Shown: piece after piece, positions 7,556-15,446 of the stretch
How the letters are laid out: every line of letters begins with the position of its first letter
How positions within the stretch are numbered: the first letter of the stretch is position 1
Origin: Amanita rubescens
Taxonomy: Eukaryota; Basidiomycota; Agaricomycetes; Agaricales; Amanitaceae
Assembly: GCA_015039365.1 (NCBI GenBank)
Contig: WION01000794.1
Coordinates: forward strand, 1-15,446
Length of the DNA stretch: 15,446 bases
Direction: 5' to 3'
Notes under the pieces: model-generated
What the model was told of the DNA's origin: nothing
Seen by the model: the letters and a program-made list of their open reading frames with translations, nothing else
The model's database searches: none
Made by a program: the position numbers and the translations under genes

Positions 7556-8485
7556 TTAATCCTCAATCTGAACGTCGGTCCAAAGCTGGTTGTCGGAAAA
7601 TGAACCGAGACTCTTCATTTCGCGTATCCAAGAAGTCTTGCCTTTCACACCGTAAACCTCTTGTTCGTCGTTAGTACTCCAAGGTGAATCGGAAATCGCA
7701 TGTGCTTGGCTAACAGGGGTTGCTGGAAAATCGTCCTGCTCCACAGTGGTAAAAGATTCATCATCGTCCTCGTCCTCTTCCTCTGCGACGTGGAAAAGCC
7801 CCTTGCGGTTTACCGGAAACGCGAACCCTGCGTTTCCCGTCCATCTCTTGCGCCTAGGCTTCAGTGGCGGTTGACCAAACATCGCAAATTCCACGCTCGT
7901 GTCAAACACCGGAGAGAGGCTGACTGACATTTCGCACGGCGGTGTACCGACGAATTTGGCGTATTGATCTAAAAATGGTGTGGGCGCGGGTGAACGGAGA
8001 ATGGGTGCATGCATTGAGATTGGTGTGTCGAGCGTGGATGTAGGGGAATCGGTGGAGTATGAGGTGCCGGGTGATACTGGGCTCGTAGGAGAAGGCGTGG
8101 CAGAGCGAGCGGGACTGGCGTTGCGGGCAGCGAGGATAGAGGCAGCGAGTTTCCTTTCCTCTGGTGTCGTCACCGGTATGGGCATAAGATTCAGAATAGA
8201 GGAAATTCCAAGTGCAGAGAGAACGGGTTCAGGGACAGTTTTCTCAACGTCGATATTCTGTCTTCCCATTCGAAGCAAAGACCTAAAGATAGAATGCACC
8301 TTGCTTTCGCCTAATCGTGTGTCGTCAGCCCATGAAATGCGACGACAATGAAACTGACTGATATCCCGTTCAACAGCGCCTTGCTCGAGGTCTGATGCAT
8401 TATCCTGATGTCTAAAGTTGACGACAGAACGAACAAAATTATTCATGCGAGATACGAATCCCCGAAGATATGTCCACAAAGCCAT
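7556..8485 (-). CDS. Unrecognised 309-aa, largely disordered protein
   Basis: Function not recognised. Single uninterrupted frame of 309 codons. The start (AAGATGG) has A at -3 and G at +4. The N-terminus (MALWTYLRGFVSRMNNFVRS) could form an amphipathic helix. Residues about 34-120 look partly ordered, including ISQFHCRRISWADDTRLGES and a hydrophobic stretch with ALGISSILNLMPIPVTTPEE. Residues 120-170 are a Ser/Thr/Pro linker rich in SP and TP, which are possible proline-directed kinase sites. Residues 209-215 (KPRRKRW) resemble a nuclear localisation signal, and 235-243 are almost all Glu/Asp. The C-terminus (KTSWIREMKSLGSFSDNQLW) is aromatic and may be a short binding motif. It is divergent from the gene at 8867 over 381 bp. 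A nuclear or cortical regulatory role is only a guess. Confidence 0.75.
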   Translation of the reverse strand: MALWTYLRGFVSRMNNFVRSVVNFRHQDNASDLEQGAVERDISQFHCRRISWADDTRLGESKVHSIFRSLLRMGRQNIDVEKTVPEPVLSALGISSILNLMPIPVTTPEERKLAASILAARNASPARSATPSPTSPVSPGTSYSTDSPTSTLDTPISMHAPILRSPAPTPFLDQYAKFVGTPPCEMSVSLSPVFDTSVEFAMFGQPPLKPRRKRWTGNAGFAFPVNRKGLFHVAEEEDEDDDESFTTVEQDDFPATPVSQAHAISDSPWSTNDEQEVYGVKGKTSWIREMKSLGSFSDNQLWTDVQIED

Positions 8486-8866
8486 CTTGGTTGGCGGAAG
8501 GAAGTAAAGGGAGAATCTCGGTCGAGTAGTTGCATATAAACCATGAGGCTGACCATGGAGCTAGCATGAGTGTCATCCGCAGACGCAGACATAGTGGTAG
8601 CTTAGGCACAAATACTACGGCATCCTAAACGGGAAATACCGACAGCGCTCACGTGACGTATAGTTGAACGCGGTGTTGAGCCTCCTTCAGCACTGCTCCA
8701 TCGCGTCCCCTCCTCCTGTTCCCCGCGCTACCACCATACCATTTCTCATTGCAGTATGTTCCAGTATTTAGAACCTTTAATTAGCGCTAATACTCTGCTA
8801 GAACTTGCTAACGCTCTCTACTAATAACGACCTTGACTATTGACACAGCCGACGATCATCTTAAAA
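8486..8866. promoter_or_regulatory. Divergent promoter of the 7556 and 8867 genes
   Basis: 381 bp separate two opposite start codons, so both promoters must lie here or overlap. The clearest motif is an E-box, CACGTG (8650-8655), overlapping a CRE-like TGACGT (8654-8659). Fungal bHLH and bZIP factors bind such cores; binding here is inferred. A pyrimidine-rich stretch follows at about 8696-8755 toward the plus-strand gene, whose start context is AAAAATGGCT. Confidence 0.55.
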
Positions 8867-11800
8867 ATGGCTGCGCCAACCCAGCAATATCCCCCTTGGT
8901 TGACGCCAATCCCAGAAACCATTTTTGGCCCAGGTGGTGTTCCAATAAGCACCTCTACAACCATTTTGTACCTTCCGCTCACGTACTATGGTCCCAGTGT
9001 AAGTCGTCTTTCACTCTTCTTCACCAAATAACCCACATTGGGACTAGATTCCCCTCGGTTCAGAATGGGTATACGGAGGTCTGACACCACCAGCCTTGAC
9101 ATCCACCGTCGTTGTCTCCACCACTGTGACACCTTCATCCTCTACTTCCACCGCGACACCCTCATCCACACCCTCATCCACACTCACATCAACCTCAACC
9201 ACGTCATCTGCATCTTCAACTGCTTCATCCCAACTCTCATCCTCTACGATATCATCCACCGCGATACCTTCTACCAAACATGGTCTATCACACAATCAGC
9301 TTATTGGCATCATCATAGGCGCAGTGATCGGCGCCCTCGTTATAATCCTCGCACTTTTCGTTTGCTTCCTCCTAATAAAAAATCGTCGACGCGAACAGCG
9401 CGCTCGCTCCAGAAGAAACGTGTTGTCGATTGACCAGGACTATGTTGTCGTTGATGATACCCACGTACCGGGCGACGGCTCCCCAAGACATAGCGGCGAA
9501 GAAAGAGATTCTCTTTTGCAAGCCCATAACGGAGTTGTTGTTCCACTCATGGAACCAAGATATCAAAGGACGGTCGAGCGCAGTATCTCTCCTGCTCAAC
9601 CTGCCCCAGGCCAACCATCCCGACCAATGCAACAAATTCCCGCTGAACTGGGCGCTCGTCCTGGAACAATGCGGGCGCCTGTCTTGCCTCCAGAGACGCG
9701 CTCTTCACACAACTCTGGGACGTCCGGTTCCTCGACAGAAATGTCCAGTTTGGGTAGTGTTGTTCCCAACTCCAGGCTCAGCAGACTTTCACCCCTCTTC
9801 GAACAACGTGAAATACGACGCGCAGTCCTGGCCACTCCTCATTTCCGTGGTCCTATCCTTACTCCGCAGGGGCAACGTCGCATCGAGGAAACAACCCGTC
9901 CCGAGTCTAGTGGAAAAGAAAATGACGAAAGCAGTTCCTCTCTTCCACCTCCCCCGCGCTCCATGGATCCAGATTCCTCACGGAGCAGCGGCGGATCAAC
10001 GCACGTTCGCACGGCATTTATTCCTTACGTCCAACGGAATATAAAGACCGGCGATTCTTATGGCTCTTCCAATCGGTCCTCAGCGCAAACGGATATTGAA
10101 GACGCGGCCCTTGTCACTGCTCGTCGTGTTAAGCCCGTCGACTGGAGCGTACGGGCAGCACCGTACTTCCTCGTACCTAGTTCGGACACCCCGAATGCCA
10201 GCCCGAATGCCACCAGCTCTACCTCTGGAGGTATCATGTCAAGCATCAACAGCAGACTGAGTTGGTTCAGAAATCTTGACGCGTTGTCAGTGAATCGTCG
10301 TTCAGGAGTCCCGAGAAGTTCCAATTCATCCGACAGGGATCCTGAAGTGAGCAAGGCGTTGCTAAGTCCTATCGCATCAGAAGCATCAGAACCACAAAGT
10401 CCTTCTTCCCAAGTCCAACGGACAGCACCGGAATCTGGACCTAGCCAACCTCATCTTCGCCCTCGTCTAGTCGCACCCGGACTTCTTTCAGATGGTACCC
10501 GACCCATGTCAGGCAATAGTGCCCGTAGCGGTGCATCCTCTTCAGTTCTTACCTATTATGATGCCATGTCTTCGCTCCCTAATACGCCTACCCTTATACC
10601 TCCCCCTCGGGCGGTGACGCCTGCACCCGGGTCTCTCGGTAGCCAGCCAAGCAACGACAGTAGTAATTGGAGACTGCCTTCCCTCGGGTTATCTTCGGCT
10701 TCATTGCACATGGAGCAAGTACAACAAGAGGTGTTGCAAGCTCTAGCCGAGTTCGGCGGCATGAGCAACGAAGCTTATCTGGTGTATAACGAAAATGATA
10801 CGATAACTAGAGAGCACGCCGGGGGCCTTCCAAGTAGTGATGCTGATGTCGATGCGTTAGACGCACCGGTCCCGGCCCCGTTACGACCCTTTAGAAATAC
10901 TTTCGGCGTTTTGCCCATGGATGCCCCTGCATCGACGTCGACGGCTTTTTCCAACTCCAACACAATCACCAGCACATCCGCTCCTACTGTGTTCACGCGG
11001 AGGGAGGGCACTTCGTCTGCATCCACATCCGAATCATCGCTGGAAGAGAACTCCAATGAAACGGCTATGCCTGAAAGCCCCACAGTGGAAGGCGGACCCA
11101 AACAAGGCTCTAGTCCTGGAACGAGCACATTCTCGAACATTGTTCATATTCCTTTCATGGGCGCAGATGTTTTTGCTATCAAGTCAGCCAAGTCATGGTC
11201 TGATGGATCAAGCAGCTACTCGCTCGGAATGATCCCTGGCGAAGTCATCGTTCCCTCGCGAGAAACGAGTCGTAGCACCATGACTGGAACCACGTTGGCA
11301 ACGATAGAGGAAAACACGGCTAGCACGGCCATTTCGATCGATTTACTTGAAGAAGAGCCTCCTTTGCCTGGTGAAGGATGGAGATCGCTCGCAAGCGTTG
11401 TCGGAGGTGGGAGTGCAGCTGCAGCCTGGGTGCACAGGAGGCTTACGTTGGGAGCTGTGAGTCTATTTTCAACTTGAAACATTCGCGACTGACCCTTTCC
11501 CCCGTACAAAGCCCGCGCTTGACAGACGTGTCCCACCCCAAGATACACTAGCTGAAGTCGGGTCACTGTCCGCTTCGTCGAATCGTTCTTCGGGTTCAGA
11601 CCCTGCATCTCGGCGAGACATTTCCGGTTCTTCAGGTTCTCGATCTTCCGGCCGATACTCTATTCCACACTCTGGGAGCGTATCATCGTTGGAAGGACGT
11701 CGTCGGTATATGTCTTCCCTTCGATACCAAGCCTACAGCGGAAGCCAGAACAGCGGCAGCATCTCCCCTACTTTGTCTGCTTTCGGTAGCCGTAGTCGAA

Positions 11801-12114
11801 GACAAGGAGGTTCAGACGACATGTTAAGAAACTTCGCTTCTCAGCACGCCGCCGAGTCCGGTTCGTCGTATTATACAGCACCCGATAGCATGTCGTCGGG
11901 AGGAAGCAGAAGTACCAACGCAGCACGGGACATTCCAGGGACGACGTTGATGGAAATCGAGGAAGACGTCGTTGACGCGGCACGTGCCGCAATGAATTCG
12001 GGATACGATCGAGAATTCGGGGTGCGCAGTCCGAAATCGCCATCTGATGCGTCGTTGGGATTGTCAAGCGCACCGTGGGCTGCTGGTCTCGACAAGAATT
12101 GGATACCACTATAA
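8867..12114 (+). CDS. Mucin-like single-pass membrane protein, 1047 aa
   Basis: Exons are 8867-8998, 9048-11456 and 11512-12114. Phases agree and give 1047 aa. Residues 1-61 are non-repetitive, with TTILYLPLTYYGPS (about 31-44) then EWVYGGLTPP. Residues 62-121 are almost only Ser, Thr, Pro and Ala, typical of an O-mannosylated cell-wall stalk. A glycine-zipper membrane helix follows at about 129-154, with core GIIIGAVIGALVIILALF, then a basic stop-transfer segment (KNRRREQRARSRR). The remaining 880 residues are Ser/Pro-rich and appear disordered. No N-terminal signal peptide is seen, so the helix may act as a signal anchor with the N-terminus outside. The layout resembles fungal wall-stress sensor or Skg6/Axl2-like proteins, but no sensor domain (such as WSC) is present. 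The first intron could instead be 8997-9063, which is also in frame; 8999-9047 has the better donor (GTAAGT). Confidence 0.85.
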
Positions 12115-12495
12115 TTCTGTCGGACTTGGGGTTTTTTCTCTTTCTGTGCGTTGCATTGCGTTGAAAAAAAGGTATTGCAGGCATGAAATGTGTCCTCGTT
12201 AGGAGGATTCGGCGTCCGGGGAGGGTTTTTTTTTTAAGTTCCAGGTGAACGCGAAGAAATGTGGGATGCTTTGCTATTGCTACTTATTTTCTAAATTGCT
12301 TGATCTCTTGAACGTTACGATACTTACTTAGTTCACGTTCCTACGCATCTTGAACCTGCTTTGCTCATGCTTACTAGAGTACAATGTTACCGAATTGAAC
12401 TCTTATTTACGACGAATATCATATCATTATGCTGTGATAGATGTGAGAGAACGATAGACTGTCATAAGGTAATGGTATCCGCTTCAAACCCGCGT
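12115..12495. other. Convergent intergenic region
   Basis: Contains the 3' UTRs of the 8867 gene and of the permease. T-rich runs follow the first stop codon. No coding region, RNA gene or repeat was recognised. Confidence 0.5.
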
Positions 12496-14431
12496 CTAGT
12501 TATCGTCAACGTCTTCCGTTCTAACGATCGTGTACTGGCCAGTCCGAGGTAGAATATACGCCCAAACCAGCCAGTACAAAAAGCCGACGCCAAAGGTCGC
12601 CCACCCGGCTATGGCATGCGTCCAGTATGGTAAGTTGGTGTAGGGTTCGCCACCCGCGGGCGGGGGCACAAAAGGAACGACAAAAAGGAAGACGTTCGCT
12701 GCTCCGAAAAAGGCGGCTGCCAGTTGCGCTAGAACGCCTACCTTTGGCCATCCGTCGTATGGCCATAAAGAGAGATAGAGGATGCCGAAAGAAATAGTAG
12801 CGTTGATGACGGATATAGGGTACGAGATCTATGGAGGTGGATAGGTGATGGGTTGGTGGTGTAGACTCGGAGATGTGGATACGTACGACATTGATGACAA
12901 AGTTGTATGCGTCGCCTGGGGGAAGAGAGAATATGATCAAAACGCATACAAGCCAATCTGTCAGTGTGAAGGGTAAGGGAGGATAAGGAGTTGGAAACGT
13001 TTATCATATCTTACTTAGAAAAAGTCCTGCAAGGGGTGTATTAAATGGTCGGTTGGACGCCCAGAAGTCGCTGAAAGGTAAGATGCCTTCCTGACCGAGT
13101 GCTTGATTGACACGACCTTGAGAAAATAGCTGCCAAAAGGTCGTCAATCTTTTATTCTGCCAAACTGGAGACGTACCACAGAAAGTACGTTCCCCAGTGC
13201 AGACAGGGCGACACAAATGTCTAATGTACGCTCTGCCTGAGGGCCATACACGTTCCTGAACAGTAGCGCTGCTACCAGTTGCCCAGAGGTTGTAATCTCC
13301 TGTTTCGTAGCGCCCGCAAGGTAGGCAATGTTGGCTAGTATATACAGCACAGTCACCATAGCGATTGCCAGTGTTCCTGCTACTTTGATTGTGCGTTTAG
13401 GATTCTCAACCTCAGACAGGACATAGTTGGCGTTGCTGAATCCATCATAAGACCAGACAACCTGAGAGATGGTTTTAGGCTTCCGATGAGGGCGACAGCG
13501 GATAAAATCTTACATTATACAGGCTCAAGCAGAATGATGACACGCTGGTCGTGGTGCCATCAAACACGTTTCGAAAGTTGTGCGGTTTCTCGACTTTCAT
13601 CTGACCACCAAGGGCAAGGAAACCGGTGATAATCACAAAAATGAGCACGCTAATCTTGAAGAAACCTAGAGCGTTCTGTAACCACAGTCCCCATTTAAGT
13701 GCAGTCCCGTGCAGCAATAGAGAGAATGTAATGCACGCGAAACCAACTAGACGAAGATGCCAATGGGTAGGATCTGTGTTCGCCGCTCGCAAGATATATT
13801 CCCCGAAAACTATTGACGATGAAGCGGCCCCACCTGTAGGCAGAGTAAGTGGATGTATTCACCGAAGGATAGAATTATTACTTAAAAGGATGGCATTAGC
13901 AGCATATACAAAGGTGATCAGATACTTGGGAGTACGGAAAAGATATTCCAAGTAATTCTTCTCGCCTCCATTGACAGGTAGTGCCTATACGTGCCATTCA
14001 GTGCTTGTAAGGAGAATTACTGGCGCTGCTCACCGTCCCCCATACGATGTATATGTGCATTCCAGCCGTTGCAATGATGGCGCCTATCACCCACATCATT
14101 CTACCGTGGTCAACATGTCCTCTACCATAAACCCAGATGATAGTTACATACATTGATAAGCCAACGCTTCCGCTTAATCTAAGAATATTGCTTGGAGTAG
14201 CGAAAATGCTGCAGGGGACCTCAGGCCTCATGATCAGTTCCTGACGTAAAAAAAAAACACTCACCCTTCCCCAACAATGCCATTGAAGATAATGAATACG
14301 GCAGACACGAAACCAATCTGGCGCTGTCCCGAACGTCCACCATCTTTTCTGTCTGCAGGTTCAACTGCACCACGATTTCTAAAAAAACCAGAGTCAACTT
14401 CTGAGTCACGGCTCTGAGGAGGAGCAGACAT
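12496..14431 (-). CDS. Mup1/LAT-type amino acid permease
   Basis: APC-superfamily transporter closest to the fungal high-affinity methionine permease Mup1 (LAT family), expected in the plasma membrane. Nine exons (minus strand): 14431-14265, 14208-14152, 14100-14034, 13984-13882, 13833-13514, 13461-13177, 13129-13015, 12957-12887 and 12828-12496. Phases agree, giving 505 aa. Landmarks are QRQIGFVSAVFIIFNGIVGE (from about 36, first membrane helix), GIFATPSNILRLSGSVGLS, LPVNGGEKNYLEYLFRTPKY, VFGEYILRAAN, VVWSYDGFSNANYVLSEVEN, ALSALGNVLSV-LFSQGRVNQ, EGILPFSDFWASNRPFNTPL and PPGDAYNF. About twelve hydrophobic segments are present. The substrate-binding glycine motif in helix 1 reads GEG (54-56) where GTG or GSG is usual, so substrate range may differ. 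Methionine is the best guess but is not proved; cysteine or another neutral amino acid is possible. A Gcn4-type site lies just upstream. Confidence 0.93.
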
Positions 14432-14436
14432 TAACG

Positions 14437-14443
14437 TGAGTCA
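14437..14443. promoter_or_regulatory. Gcn4/Cpc1-type site upstream of the permease
   Basis: TGAGTCA (TGACTCA on the gene strand) ends 5 bp before the permease ATG. This is the core bound by the fungal amino-acid-starvation bZIP factor Gcn4/CpcA. The role fits an amino acid permease, but the site is very close to the ATG and a 7-bp match can occur by chance. Confidence 0.35.
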
Positions 14444-14991
14444 GCGCTCGATTTGCTGTGCAAAGTGTAATAATAATGTATGAAGGACTTTATTATAGCT
14501 ATAGGCGCATTCTGCCCATATCGCACCCAGAAGCTTCAATTTGCATATATTTGGCTTCATAGAATCATACACTATCTGGTTTTCATAATCCTAGGGGCCA
14601 TGTTCTCATGCGTGATGCGCTCCTAAAACTGTGTAATCTCTATGCCTCAATTCATATAACTGATTACCACTCTTAGTTGAAGTCTCCAGGACGAGTGGAT
14701 ATGAAATGATATATGTAACGTATCGAATATTCTCAAATACGAGTCGCACTGAAGGGGTAGTGACTGGCACTGACGCACCGATAGTCAACGAAATAACGTA
14801 TCATCTCGGTCTTGGTGGCATAGTCGTCATCTTGAAATCTTTTATCTGTTAAAAATGACGGGGCAGAGTATTCTGCTCGCAAGTGGCAGTATAAAAGTGG
14901 TAATTATCTACGAGGGTATCGGTCACCCGGAATCCCGGCACTGACAATTTCCAGACAAATATTAAAATACTAAACAAGCCTGGTGGCTGAC

Positions 14992-15010
14992 ATTGGTCAC
15001 GTATATTTAA
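14992..15010 (+). promoter_or_regulatory. CCAAT and TATA elements of the 15068 gene
   Basis: An inverted CCAAT box (ATTGG, 14992-14996) lies next to a TATA-like TATATTTAA (15002-15010), 58 bp before the ATG. A pyrimidine-rich tract (15022-15043) and a short A/C-rich leader ending CACACACC-ATG follow. This compact arrangement is typical of strongly expressed fungal genes. Confidence 0.65.
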
Positions 15011-15067
15011 GCTGTCCAGGCGCGTCTCACTTTTCTTTCCAGTTAACCACATTCTACTACACACACC

Positions 15068-15446
15068 ATGCACGCTATCATCACCTGCATTGCTCCTAAC
15101 TTCGCTGACGCTGGTCGTCAACCCCTCACTGCCATCCATAACCTTCCCGATGATTATTCCAAAGCTATCCAAATCACTCTCACCGACGACGTTGCTGGTT
15201 GTCTCTGCGTCCAGGTTATCAACCCCGCAGAGAACTCGCCGGTCGCCACGTCGCCAGTGCCAGTGTCAAATCTTAAGCGTGTCAGGACTATCAACAAACT
15301 TGAAGGTCTCGCCATGCTTGAACGCAGGAATGCTCATCTCGCCCAAGAGGAATCTGCTGCTTCTCGCTCTATGGCTGGTCTGGCTCGGGTTTCTTCTCTT
15401 AAGCGCGTCAGGACTGTCAACAAACTGGAAGGATTGGCTATGCTTG
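15068..15446 (+). CDS. Unrecognised repeat-containing protein, 3' partial
   Basis: The open frame starts at 15068 and runs off the window after 126 codons, with no stop. Residues 1-60 (MHAIITCIAPNFADAGRQPL, then IQITLTDDVAGCLCVQV) are probably an ordered domain that I cannot name. No signal peptide is evident. From residue 69 a 42-residue unit begins (LKRVRTINKLEGLAMLERRN, then AHLAQEESAASRSMAGLARV, then SS), and its second copy starts at 111 (LKRVRTVNKLEGLAML). At DNA level the period is 126 bp (15272 and 15398). Differences are few and mostly synonymous, so the protein repeat is probably under selection. Codons are mainly C-ending, as in highly expressed fungal genes. Basic pairs KR and RR flank an 18-residue segment; processing is unlikely without a secretion signal. 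Confidence 0.75.
   Translation, partial: MHAIITCIAPNFADAGRQPLTAIHNLPDDYSKAIQITLTDDVAGCLCVQVINPAENSPVATSPVPVSNLKRVRTINKLEGLAMLERRNAHLAQEESAASRSMAGLARVSSLKRVRTVNKLEGLAML

Larger units (their letters stand above)
14432..15067. other. Divergent region between permease and 15068 gene
   Basis: No coding region recognised. The left end serves as 5' region of the permease and the right end as promoter of the next gene. The middle is AT-rich with no visible repeats or RNA gene. Confidence 0.5.

Noticed and set aside
9044..9295. Minus-strand Val/Asp/Glu-rich frame
   Set aside because: It is the antisense shadow of the Ser/Thr-rich stalk of the 8867 gene.
9430..10044. Plus-strand 204-codon frame
   Set aside because: It lies in an alternative frame of the large 8867 coding exon and has no conserved features.

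Overview
The window looks like nuclear DNA of a mushroom-forming basidiomycete (Agaricomycetes-like). The protein-coding genes carry many introns of about 43-58 nt with GT-AG ends, intergenic distances are short, and the recognisable proteins are fungal: a Gup1-type MBOAT acyltransferase, a class 3 lipase and a Mup1-type amino acid permease. Gene models were built by hand, by joining conserved blocks across introns and checking reading phase at each junction. None has been compared with a database.

Layout, left to right. 1-896: no recognisable gene. 897-3074 (-): intact 11-exon GUP1 homologue (552 aa), including one GC-AG intron. About 3085-4446 (+): 11-exon class 3 lipase with a complete Ser-Asp-His triad, head-to-head with GUP1 and with no visible signal peptide. 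About 4705-5605: three diverged tandem units of about 290-320 bp. Each has a tRNA-type T-arm/B box, an A-box-like D-arm (weak in unit 1), a 13-bp minisatellite made of repeated tRNA-Ser(UGA)-like anticodon arms, and a T-run like a pol III terminator. 5677-6081: a 201-bp sequence present twice, without a mismatch, separated by 3 bp. 6162-6991 (+): two-exon gene for an unrecognised 257-aa protein. 7556-8485 (-): single-exon gene for an unrecognised 309-aa, mostly disordered protein. 8486-8866: short divergent promoter region. 8867-12114 (+): three-exon gene for a 1047-aa single-pass membrane protein with a Ser/Thr-rich outer stalk and a very long disordered tail. 12496-14431 (-): intact nine-exon Mup1/LAT-type amino acid permease (505 aa). 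15068 to the end (+): start of a gene with a clear TATA box whose protein contains 42-residue repeats; it runs off the window.

The genes do not form an obvious pathway. GUP1 homologues act on GPI-anchor lipids in the ER, the lipase should cleave ester bonds in acylglycerols, and the permease imports amino acids. No biosynthetic cluster or transposon coding sequence was seen. The strongest candidate for something undescribed is the tRNA-Ser-like tandem array, because the anticodon arm itself appears to have been multiplied (3, 3 and 4 copies in successive units) inside otherwise tRNA-like pol III promoters.
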